Part shown: in pieces, positions 48,286-56,312 of the stretch
Layout of the letters: every line of letters starts with the position of its first letter
How positions within the stretch are numbered: the stretch's first letter is position 1
Source: Alteromonas macleodii
Lineage (GTDB): Bacteria > Pseudomonadota > Gammaproteobacteria > Enterobacterales > Alteromonadaceae
DNA length: 64,000 bases
NCBI RefSeq assembly: GCF_903772925.1
Contig: NZ_LR812090.1
Location: forward strand, 4,417,902 to 4,481,901
Direction: 5' to 3'
The notes under the pieces: model-generated
The model's input: only the letters and a program-made list of their open reading frames with translations
What the model was told of the DNA's origin: nothing
Database searches by the model: none
Program-made: the position numbers and the translations under genes

Positions 48286-48679
48286 GTACCTACTAGACAC
48301 TAATATTTGTATTTATGTGATCAAGAATCGTCCTTTGGAAGTTTTATCAAAATTCAATGATTCAGCGGGCAGAATGGCTATTTCATCAATTACATTAGCT
48401 GAACTTTTACATGGATGTGAGAAAAGCCAAAGAGTTGAACATAATACCAGGCAAGTAGAAGATTTCTGCTCCAGGCTCGAAGTTCTTGAGTATGGCAATA
48501 ATGCGGCGCAACATTATGGTTCAATTAGAGCCAATTTGGAAAAGTCCGGCCAAATGATTGGTGTAAATGACCTACATATCGCGGGCCATGCGCGTAGCTT
48601 AGGGTTGACCGTTGTTACTAACAACGAACGAGAGTTTCATCGGGTTAAAGGGCTACTTGTAGAAAATTGGATATCTTGA
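48278..48679 (+). CDS. vapC: VapC-type PIN-domain ribonuclease toxin
   Basis: The 133-residue PIN-domain protein starts MIKYLLDTNICIYVIKNRP with the first acidic residue, has SSITLAELLHG with Glu and VNDLHIAGHA with Asp, and ends with a NNEREFHRVKGL segment where Asn replaces the more common Thr-Asp pattern. PIN toxins of this type cut tRNA or rRNA. The ATG at 48278 overlaps vapB by 8 nt. Confidence 0.95.
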   Translation: MIKYLLDTNICIYVIKNRPLEVLSKFNDSAGRMAISSITLAELLHGCEKSQRVEHNTRQVEDFCSRLEVLEYGNNAAQHYGSIRANLEKSGQMIGVNDLHIAGHARSLGLTVVTNNEREFHRVKGLLVENWIS

Positions 48680-48958
48680 TTTGAACAACTGTCTAGTAAA
48701 GTATGGTCGATTCATCTAGTAGAAGGCGTAGAGAAGGTTGCTCTTAACAACATCATTAGCACCTATCAAAAGGCTATCTGGTCGGAAGTTAATGGATGCA
48801 TCCTTAAAATTTCTGAAACCAGTTAGATCAACTCTATTTATTTCCATAAACTTACCTTCCATTACCAAAATCAAGAAACGTTTGGTCAGACTTTTTGTTC
48901 GATGCGCCAGACCATATTAGAAACTTCGAACATGATTAGGCGACCTTTGGGACTATAA

Positions 48959-50485
48959 TTATACCGCGTCCACAGCCATTAATTGACGATACTCGTCGAG
49001 CGCATATTGGTCGGTCATCCCGCTAATTAGGTCCTGAATCAAACGACAACGATAGTAGTATTCCATTACCTTGGTATTGGGGAACGATCCGCTATTGCCA
49101 GTACCGTTTTCCATTGTCTCGTTGTAGGCTCTCAAATGCTTGGCTGGGAGTTTTTTACAAAGTCGGGAAAGAAATACAGGTACATCTTTGCTGTTATTAA
49201 GTGCTTCAATAAAAGTCTGTTGTGGAGCTTCAAGCAGCGGCTTATATTTTTCCAATAGGCCGGTAATTACTGTGTATCCTTTTAGTTCATTTGCTTCGAC
49301 TTCCGGATGGTTAAAGACGTAACTGAAAGCCACGTTTTTCATCGCTTTTGCCATGCAGGATTCAGGTGAATTGTCTTCGAGGATATGTCCACCATAACTG
49401 CCTTCAAGTATAGCTGACAGATTGTTGAAAATGACATCCGCGGCATAACTGACGAGCGCAACAACAAAGTTGCTTCTGAACGCTATAAAGAACTGCGAAA
49501 CATCTTTTGCGTCATATCTTGACCAAGACTGATTACTACCAAGTATCCGTGCCATTCTGTCGCAATCAGGTCGTAAATTGGTATATTCATTGAGCAGAAG
49601 TTCTTTAAGTGAATGCATGGTCAGAAGACCTTTATCCACCGCATCTTCCAAGTCAGCTATACAGTAGGATATATCATCTGCCGCTTCCATTATGTACGCA
49701 ATGGGATGCCTGTGTCTGTTTGCTAGTCCATGAAACGAAACGACTTCTTCTACAATGGACTTTTCGCTGAAGTAATAGCCTACTTTTTTTAATAAGTAAT
49801 ACTGTGGATGCTGTTCATCGCTGGGACGCTCTTCAGTGCCGCAACGAGTATATTTCAGAACAGATGCAATCTGAGTCTTTGTAAGGTTGAGCTTTTGTAA
49901 ATTGGTGATGATTCGAATACCCTGAGCATTACCTTCAAATCCAATAATGTCCTTTATCAAGTCCTCGGGAACATATGTTGATTCGTGAGCATTCGTTTTG
50001 TCTTCAAAAGCAACTCGAATACAGTCGCCAAGATTAGATGACAGCCAATCTTGTATGGCTCGCTCACCAAAATGACCGAATGGAGGGTTTCCGACGTCAT
50101 GCATAAGACAAGACATTTCAACAATGCTTTCAAGTGCATCCTCTAGGCCTTCGATATCACTTTTGTGGCTATCCAACCTCTGCATCTTACTTATCAGTTT
50201 TCTGGTTATGAATCTCCCGACCTGCATGACTTCAAGGCTGTGGGTAAGCCTACTCCGGACGGCGGCATTGCGTTCAAGAGGAAAAACCTGGGTTTTTTGT
50301 TGCAATCGTCTGACCGCAGCAGAGTTAATAATACGCCCTCTGTCACTTTCACATTGAAACGTAATCGCATTACACATCGATTCCCTATCATTTCCTGAAA
50401 GCTCACACGGGAAAGAAGCATTATTTGTCATCTCTCGTGAGGCATGGAATCGTTTATGTGAAATTTTTGATGAAAATCCTGACAT
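48959..50485 (-). CDS. dgt: Deoxyguanosinetriphosphate triphosphohydrolase
   Basis: The 508-residue protein follows the E. coli Dgt pattern: ESDRGRIINSAAVRRLQQKTQVFPLERNAAVRSRLTHSLEVMQVGR, the HD motif CLMHDVGNPPFGHFGE, and ISYCIADLEDAVDKG. It cleaves dGTP to deoxyguanosine and triphosphate. dGTPases are also known as antiphage factors that deplete dNTPs. Here it sits in an accessory stretch next to a PLD-like gene, so a defence role is possible (inference). Confidence 0.95.
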   Translation of the reverse strand: MSGFSSKISHKRFHASREMTNNASFPCELSGNDRESMCNAITFQCESDRGRIINSAAVRRLQQKTQVFPLERNAAVRSRLTHSLEVMQVGRFITRKLISKMQRLDSHKSDIEGLEDALESIVEMSCLMHDVGNPPFGHFGERAIQDWLSSNLGDCIRVAFEDKTNAHESTYVPEDLIKDIIGFEGNAQGIRIITNLQKLNLTKTQIASVLKYTRCGTEERPSDEQHPQYYLLKKVGYYFSEKSIVEEVVSFHGLANRHRHPIAYIMEAADDISYCIADLEDAVDKGLLTMHSLKELLLNEYTNLRPDCDRMARILGSNQSWSRYDAKDVSQFFIAFRSNFVVALVSYAADVIFNNLSAILEGSYGGHILEDNSPESCMAKAMKNVAFSYVFNHPEVEANELKGYTVITGLLEKYKPLLEAPQQTFIEALNNSKDVPVFLSRLCKKLPAKHLRAYNETMENGTGNSGSFPNTKVMEYYYRCRLIQDLISGMTDQYALDEYRQLMAVDAV

Positions 50486-50666
50486 TACAAGGTTCCCTTT
50501 TGTATGTTATTTACGTTGTTGTGATCGCATGGCAATTGCAAATGGAACTTTAATACGCCTATCGCAGTTTGATATTAGTGTTCGCTTAGTGTCTTCACCA
50601 TTACAAGATGCCGCAAAAGTCTAAGTCTTTATAAGTTGAACTATCGAAAGTAACTTTGGAAATGAC

Positions 50667-51695
50667 TCACCTTTTAAGGTACGCCCTGTAATGCTTGCCA
50701 AGCTTTGAAAGCGCATATAGGTATCGCTTAAGCTTTTCTGTTTCGATTGATAGTTCTTCATTGATGACGCTAAAATTTTCAAGTGCTTTTTGTAGTGCAT
50801 TAGAGTTAGCTATATAGTCGTCAGTAACTCCTTTACCATAAAAGCGCTCGTAATCTTCAAGAGTAAGCTGGTCATATAAGTTGTCCTCAGTAGCCATGTT
50901 TTGTAACGCATTACTTTCTTTAACATATTTATTGATTTTCTCTTCCGAGCTATACAACACAGACATCCAGTGTGAAGAAATAAGCAATTCTTCAACGTTA
51001 AGTTTGTCATGGTCAAATCTGCTCGAAAGATATTTTGAAATAGTTAAAAGCATTTCACGAACAATAACAATGTGCTGAATACATCTTTTAGGCCGTTCAG
51101 GATGAGCTTGGTTTAGGGTTTTTTTAAAGTCCGTAACACATTCGTTCAAGCTTTTATACATGGGCACAACTCTATCAATAACTCTCTGAATGTCGTTTGT
51201 ACCCGCTGAATAATTCGAAGAGGCAATAAAGTTGTCCAGAGAAAGGGACCCGTCTAAAACTTTGTGTTGTAAAGAGGAGAGAATTATCCCATTTTGCTCT
51301 GTCTCGGTTGAAACAAAACCGGCCTCTATATTGTTTTTGCTATGGTATGAAAAATTAGACGAACCAACATATACAGCCTCTCGCGTCCCCACTATTTTCG
51401 CATGTAGAAATCTATTAAAAAATATTTCGACTTTTCCCATGCTCAGTAACAAGAAGAAATTATTTGTAATGTTTTTAGCGGGATTTTCTTCAATTCTTTC
51501 AAGTTGCTGGGCGAAAGGCACAGGGTTGAGAACAATTACAGCTTTTTTGAACTTTAGGATAAAGTCGATCAGTCCATCGTCCAGATAAAGGTTGTATGTC
51601 GATATGTATAAAATTTGCTCATAATCATTAATATGCTTGTCGATATGACCAAAATTAAATTCGCGAAGGTCCATGATAAATTTTGTTTTGTCCAT
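50667..51695 (-). CDS. PLD-like (HKD) domain protein
   Basis: The 342-residue protein (ATG 51695 with AGGAAG upstream) has an N-terminal phospholipase D-like fold with one HKD-type motif, FLHAKIVG followed by YVGSSNFS (about 95-125). The remaining two-thirds is helical and not recognised. Single-HKD proteins act as dimers and many are nucleases. It precedes dgt on the same strand with a gap of about 180 bp. It may be a nuclease of a defence pair (inference). Confidence 0.8.
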   Translation of the reverse strand: MDKTKFIMDLREFNFGHIDKHINDYEQILYISTYNLYLDDGLIDFILKFKKAVIVLNPVPFAQQLERIEENPAKNITNNFFLLLSMGKVEIFFNRFLHAKIVGTREAVYVGSSNFSYHSKNNIEAGFVSTETEQNGIILSSLQHKVLDGSLSLDNFIASSNYSAGTNDIQRVIDRVVPMYKSLNECVTDFKKTLNQAHPERPKRCIQHIVIVREMLLTISKYLSSRFDHDKLNVEELLISSHWMSVLYSSEEKINKYVKESNALQNMATEDNLYDQLTLEDYERFYGKGVTDDYIANSNALQKALENFSVINEELSIETEKLKRYLYALSKLGKHYRAYLKR

Positions 51696-51832
51696 AAATA
51701 CTACTTCCTTTTTGATTTGAAGATCTACATTAGCCTTACTGACGTTCTCGCTCAATACAACCGATGACAGTTTTCTCTGTAGATTTATGGCAGACAGGTG
51801 GGGCCTTTGGGTTGACACCATAGATTATACTA

Positions 51833-51856
51833 AGGCTTTAGTGTGTTAAAGCCTTC
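51833..51856 (-). promoter_or_regulatory. Palindrome next to the PLD-gene promoter
   Basis: AAGGCTTTA and TAAAGCCTT form a 9-bp inverted repeat with a 6-nt spacer. On the minus strand a TATAAT -10-like box (about 51825-51830) follows at once, so the palindrome may be an operator for the PLD-like gene. Confidence 0.45.
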
Positions 51857-52030
51857 GTAAGGCACTAAAGCGCATTACTGCAATCACAAACAGTAAACTA
51901 AATTGTTACTTATTCATATATGTTCAAAATACGTTACAACATAATAAAACCTAACGATTAACGAAGAATATTAAAGTTATATGGTGAGCGATAAACTTCA
52001 AGGTAATCCCTTGATACATTTGATTGGATT

Positions 52031-52345
52031 TTAATCTTCGTATTTGATTGATTCGAGGTAATCAGACCACCATTGCACCATTTTAGTTCTTATTGCCAAA
52101 TACTGTGCGCGGTTATATGGTCTGGACGATTCTGTTCCTATCAGGTGCGAAAGTTGTAGCTCTACCGCGTTAAAATCCCAACCGTTTTCATTAAGTATGG
52201 TAGACGCTGTACTTCTAAAGCCATGGGCCGATACTATATCAGCAGCGTAACCAATACGCCTCAAAGCGTTTATAAGCACGTTTTTGCTTATGTAGTTATT
52301 AGGGTTTCTTTGATTAGGAAAGACATACGGCGAATAACCAGTATG
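52031..52345 (-). pseudogene. Tyrosine integrase, C-terminal fragment
   Basis: The frame encodes the last about 105 residues of a P4-type integrase: HTGYSPYVFPNQRNPNNY, then the catalytic box HGFRSTASTILNENG, LSH and the nucleophile Tyr in YNRAQY. Everything N-terminal is missing; the frame stops being integrase-like where the divergent integrase fragment begins at about 52350. Confidence 0.85.
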
Positions 52346-52350
52346 CTTTC

Positions 52351-52911
52351 TTGGGAGAGATAACGTTGAAGCAAAGCCCCTTTGAGGACCACGACCTTAG
52401 CCCTTACAAGAAAAGGGAGTCTCAGCGAAAACAGTTATTTAGTAAAGACCAACTCAACAAGGTTCTTAATGAATGCCCTGACAGTGTTAAACCACTGACC
52501 AAGCTAGCCCTATTCACAGGTGCTCGTATCAGTGAACTTTGTAGAGCTGAAGTAGAGGTCATTGAAGGTGTTAGGTGTTTAGTGGTCCATAAAGGTAAAA
52601 CTAAAAGTGCACCTCGTTACATTCCCCTAGCGGACCAGTTAAACGACATTGAACTACCATTGCGTTTAGATCACAAATCAGCAGGGAGGACATTCTCAAA
52701 GTTCAAAGTCGATAAGGTCACTGATGACTCAACTAGGTCTTTTCACCCATTACGTAATCACTTCATTACCGCTGGTCAACGTGCTGATAACCTGACTGAG
52801 TTTGATGTAGCTTACGTTGCTGGACACAAGACGGGAACTACTATGAGTTTTGGTCATTACGCCCGTCATGATGTAAACCGTTTGAAAGCCACCGTTGATA
52901 AAGTAAGCTAG
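52351..52911 (+). pseudogene. Tyrosine recombinase, N-terminally truncated
   Basis: The 186-residue frame holds a full catalytic domain with Arg in GARISELCR, Lys in GKTKSAPRYIPL, HPLRNH, GHKTG and Tyr in GHYAR. The N-terminal core-binding domain is mostly missing and the start would be a TTG at the junction. It is distinct from the fragment on the other strand, as the two have different catalytic sequences. It could be a remnant or an unusual minimal recombinase; I favour a remnant. Confidence 0.75.
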
Positions 52912-52974
52912 TCAGATTGAGAAAGAGTGGTTTAGATAAATAGATATATTGAAGCCTTAACATATCCCGTATGG

Positions 52975-53373
52975 TTAAGCCTTTTCGCTAATTACTTTTG
53001 AAATAGTGCTTAAATTTAACTCATGCTTCTTTTTTTCTAAATCGGCTCGTTGAATTGGGCAGGTCGTATTACTTAGAACCTTATTAATGAAATTTAGCTT
53101 TTTTGAATAGGACATGTCGTACAACTTAAATCGAGCCGCATACCCTATAAAAGACCATAGCTTTGTCGTCATGCAAGTCAAAGCACCAGCTATGAAAGGA
53201 ATGGTTTGTTCGTTTATATACAATTGAATAGCTGATTCAGCACTTACATTTTGTGTCCATGTCGTCAAAACATAAACTACAAAGCTCGAGAGTGTCGCGC
53301 CACCTACTAAATCAACATTAGTGATTGCTTTAGTCGGTTGAGTTGGAGTGGCTTCAGACATTAACACTCTCAT
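52975..53373 (-). CDS. Membrane protein of unknown function, third gene of a three-gene operon
   Basis: The 132-residue frame (an inner start, MSEATPTQPT at residue 5, is likely) has one clear and one weaker hydrophobic segment (about 25-42 and 55-80), followed by a charged helical tail (KLNFINKVLSN...LEKKKHELNL). It overlaps the preceding gene by 20 nt. No family recognised; see the finding on this operon. Confidence 0.65.
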   Translation of the reverse strand: MRVLMSEATPTQPTKAITNVDLVGGATLSSFVVYVLTTWTQNVSAESAIQLYINEQTIPFIAGALTCMTTKLWSFIGYAARFKLYDMSYSKKLNFINKVLSNTTCPIQRADLEKKKHELNLSTISKVISEKA

Positions 53374-53575
53374 TGGAAGCTTTGAGTTGATTAACTACAT
53401 CCCAGAGCGGATCATCATGATACAAATACAATACATCTGTACTAGTCTTACCGTCCAAATCAACTGTTGTAATCTTGACCCTTTTAGTTTTTAACCTATG
53501 GATTATTAAAGGCCATAGATATCGAAACAACAATACAAGAAATACAACAGTTAATAAGACTAAAGAAGTTTCCAT
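53354..53575 (-). CDS. Small membrane-anchored protein, second gene of a three-gene operon
   Basis: The 73-residue product has a single N-terminal membrane segment (about residues 5-25), then a basic linker and a short soluble part (KITTVDLDGKTSTDVLYLYHDD). It overlaps both neighbours, by 16 nt upstream and 20 nt downstream. No family recognised. Confidence 0.65.
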   Translation of the reverse strand: METSLVLLTVVFLVLLFRYLWPLIIHRLKTKRVKITTVDLDGKTSTDVLYLYHDDPLWDVVNQLKASNESVNV

Positions 53576-54468
53576 TGTCTATCCTCTGCTGGTATATGCT
53601 CTTTAACTGTATTGACAGTGTAGTTGATTGTAGCTTTACCTGTCAGTTTTGTACGTTCTTTATACCAAACGCCTTCAATGTTAAGTAAATCATCTTTTGA
53701 GAATTTTTCTCGATTTTGCGAAACACTTTTGAGAAATTTAGGGTCAGATATCGTCACATTTAGACTGTTATTGACATTATCTTTATCTATAAGCTTCCAC
53801 TTAGATTTTGGGTTGTAGCTTAGTGTGTCTATGAAGTACAGGCCACTAATTTTTCCCTCATCGACAATGTGCTTGTGACTTCTCCTTATTACCAAATTGG
53901 ACTCATCACCTTTTTTCACCTCAATGCGATCTTGCGAGTTCATGCCTTGGTCAATTACTAAACTATCTATACCTTCGTCAGTTAAAGGTGTCGCGATGTT
54001 ACTAATTGCAGCCCTTACCTTTGGGTTGGTTAAAATTGCGCATTTAAGTTCATCCATTAAAACAGGCTCCCCATCAACATCGACTTTATAACCATCTTTA
54101 GTTTTCTGAACCACAATTTCTGTCGTTGATAGGTCTATGCGCTTCAATAAATCAAACACGTAACGCACAGACTCGAAAACTCTACTTTTAATTCCAGAAT
54201 TATCAAGCGATTGTTGAGACTCATTTTCAGAAGTGAAAAGCTTCAAAAGCCACCACATCGAGCCTTCGTTAAAGCCACCTTCAAGGTAAGTTTCTAATGA
54301 AATTTTTGACTTGTAAATACGGTTTGCCTCAAGATAGGCTTCCTTATAAACCGTATTGAATGCCTCTATGCTCTCAGACACATAGTATGACTTCATCTGG
54401 TGCGAACGGATTCTGTCGCCTTGTCCGTTGTAATAGACTTTTACGGGTAGCTCTGGCATGTCTTCCAT
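53560..54468 (-). CDS. Cytosolic protein of unknown function, first gene of a three-gene operon
   Basis: The 302-residue protein has no signal or membrane segment. It looks alpha-helical in the first 130 residues and beta-rich after residue 150 (GKISGLYFIDTLSYNPKSKWKLIDKD, VWYKERTKLTGKATINYTV). No motif is recognised. A GGAAAG sequence precedes the ATG. It overlaps the small membrane gene by 16 nt. Confidence 0.72.
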   Translation of the reverse strand: MEDMPELPVKVYYNGQGDRIRSHQMKSYYVSESIEAFNTVYKEAYLEANRIYKSKISLETYLEGGFNEGSMWWLLKLFTSENESQQSLDNSGIKSRVFESVRYVFDLLKRIDLSTTEIVVQKTKDGYKVDVDGEPVLMDELKCAILTNPKVRAAISNIATPLTDEGIDSLVIDQGMNSQDRIEVKKGDESNLVIRRSHKHIVDEGKISGLYFIDTLSYNPKSKWKLIDKDNVNNSLNVTISDPKFLKSVSQNREKFSKDDLLNIEGVWYKERTKLTGKATINYTVNTVKEHIPAEDRQWKLL

Positions 54469-55047
54469 GACTTTCCTGTTATCAATTAACGTTTACATAT
54501 CGATATATAACATGGAAATTGACACTCTGTCATCACTACCCAATCTATTTAAGCAGCCTATAACGACACTCTAAGCGCATCATTGGCTTGCATGATTTAA
54601 CCGTAACGGCTAATCAATATAAGCGATTGTGACTCCCTTCACGGTCACTTTATCAGTCGTGAAATATGGCGCCTCCCCCCTTAAGCCTCAACACCTTATT
54701 AACGGCGCGAATGTCAAAAAAAGCCTATTTGTTAGTTGCCTCTTTGCCTGAGTGCTTTCCTTTAAATATCTTCTTGCAGCCGTAAGCCTCAAGCTTCTCT
54801 ATGTCGAAAAATCCAAGTTAATACTGTTTATTTACACATGTACTAGATTGTGAATTTTGCTATCATCTACATGTCACTGATTTTTCAGTGACATGCATGC
54901 CTTAGTTTTGATCCCTCCACACCAGTAGAAACTAAGGAAGACCCAGACCTTCGAAATGAGCAGTGTGGATTTACTTGTGGGGCTGAAGGCGAGCATTACT
55001 GAAATTCGTTAATGAGAGTCGATTGACGGGATAATTAGAGGGTCATT
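54469..55047. other. Intergenic stretch upstream of the nuclease-like gene
   Basis: This 579-bp stretch contains one perfect hairpin at 54870-54895 (CATGTCACTGA with TCAGTGACATG, loop TTTT). It may be an operator or terminator. I see no ORF or RNA gene that I can support. Confidence 0.5.
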
Positions 55048-55551
55048 ATGCTTTTATTTGAACAATACTTAACAAACATCATCAACGATGGTTTATGCGA
55101 AGGATCAATCTTAGTAGGCGACTTTGAGAAGATTCCAGCCCAACATCCAAGAAGCTTTAAATCTTTTGCTGAAAAAAGATTCGCTTATTGTTGCGATAAG
55201 CGGCATTTAGCCTATGAGTACGAGCCCCATACTTTCATCAGAACCTTCAGAACGAGCACCAATACTTGTTTGTGCTACGCTGTAGGAAAATATCAATACA
55301 CCCCTGATTTTTATATTCCTTCTCTTGATTTGTATGTTGAAGTCAAAGCTCAGGATACTTGTATACCAAATTCGTTGTTTCATAAATATCGTAGATTTGC
55401 GTCTCAAGTTATGAAGCAAAGCCAAACCAGATTCGCAGTCATCAATTTTGGGTTCAGCGATGGAAGAACGAGGCTAGAGATGACCAATTTTGGTCATCCT
55501 GATGTTATGGATATAGAACTCGATATACTTAATCTACTGCTAGAGTTTTAA
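55048..55551 (+). CDS. PD-(D/E)XK nuclease-like protein
   Basis: The 167-residue protein has FAEKRFAYCCD, a positively charged middle and the pattern YTPDFYIPSLDLYVEVKA, where Asp in TPDF and Glu-x-Lys in VEVKA (about residues 90-105) form a typical PD-(D/E)XK active site like those of TnsA and Holliday-junction or restriction nucleases. GAGGG precedes the ATG. There is no methylase gene nearby. The function is unknown; TnsA-like end cleavage or defence are both possible. Confidence 0.75.
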   Translation: MLLFEQYLTNIINDGLCEGSILVGDFEKIPAQHPRSFKSFAEKRFAYCCDKRHLAYEYEPHTFIRTFRTSTNTCLCYAVGKYQYTPDFYIPSLDLYVEVKAQDTCIPNSLFHKYRRFASQVMKQSQTRFAVINFGFSDGRTRLEMTNFGHPDVMDIELDILNLLLEF

Positions 55552-55992
55552 CGCTTTATCACTAACCTATATGGCGGCTTAATCCTTGACGGTTTACTAG
55601 ACTTGCTTTGTCATCTCTACGATGGGAATTAGCTAAAAAATGACCAAAAATAAAACACGTTCTTGTTTAAAGTTATGGAACGCCGCAATCGTCAATGGGT
55701 TCATTACCTTCCCCCCCCTGTGCACTACAGAAGATCCTAAGAAGATCTGTGAGAAGACTTTGAGAGCGACCAGACCACAGATATACCAGACCCATTACGA
55801 GATCGTAGAGACGCTTACAGAGCTTATTTTATAAAGTGAAATTTAAGGGTAGCTAATTAGGAGCTGATGGAAAATTATAAAAGGAGATTAAGAAAATGTT
55901 GTGAAACTAACCGTGATACAAACCGTACCACAGTTAGTCTCAGAAGGCTTGTAAGCCCTTGATTTATAAGGGCCTAAAAGCGGGGCGATTCT
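55552..55992. other. Intergenic stretch flanking the group II intron 3' end
   Basis: About 440 bp with two weak inverted repeats: AACTAACCGTG near 55905 against CACAGTTAGT near 55930, and GCCCTT/AAGGGC at 55955-55973. A 64-codon frame at 55640-55834 has no convincing ribosome binding site. No gene is supported. Confidence 0.4.
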
Positions 55993-56033
55993 GTCGGGTA
56001 AGGAACAGCCATTACTGGCTGTTCCTCCCCTAA

Positions 56034-56067
56034 GAACCGTACGTGCGAGTTTCCCCGCATACGGCTC
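56034..56067 (-). ncRNA. Group II intron domain V
   Basis: The 34-nt sequence starts GAGCCGTATG and ends CGTACGGTTC on the minus strand, the catalytic hairpin of bacterial group II ribozymes. Domain VI with its stem GGAACAGCC/GGCTGTTCC follows. Confidence 0.9.
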
Positions 56068-56105
56068 AAGCCTCTATAAGTCGATATTTTGGTAAAGACC
56101 GACGA

Positions 56106-56237
56106 CTAACTGCACCCATTATCGTTGGAATGGTTTTCGCGTTTATGCTTTTCTATTCCAACGTTATTGAGCATCCAGACTACGAGAAACGCCAACAAAA
56201 TAAAGCTCATTCCGATGATAAAGCCTTGTAAAGTCAT
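56106..56237 (-). CDS. 43-residue membrane peptide inside the intron
   Basis: Between the reverse transcriptase stop and domain V an ATG at 56235-56237, preceded by GGAG at 7 nt, opens a 43-codon frame. The product has one hydrophobic helix (about 5-24, FIIGMSFILLAFLVVWML) and a charged, Asn/His-rich tail with a late Cys. A TATACA box lies upstream. Extra ORFs in this part of group II introns are uncommon. It is a predicted gene only. Confidence 0.55.
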   Translation of the reverse strand: MTLQGFIIGMSFILLAFLVVWMLNNVGIEKHKRENHSNDNGCS

Positions 56238-56312
56238 AAAACTTCTCCAAGTTATCTTTCCAGTGTATAAAATTTAGCACATAAAAAACTGTAACTAAAA
56301 CTGATAGCAATT

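Noticed and set aside
48738..48920. 60-codon ORF between vapC and dgt
   Set aside because: Basic, low-information sequence without a ribosome binding site, in the downstream region of dgt.
55640..55834. 64-codon plus-strand ORF after the nuclease-like gene
   Set aside because: No ribosome binding site, no recognised motif and no conserved neighbour; not listed as a gene.
56043..56231. Plus-strand 62-codon ORF over the intron 3' part
   Set aside because: It runs antisense across domain V, and has no ribosome binding site; the minus-strand 43-codon frame has both a start and a ribosome binding site.
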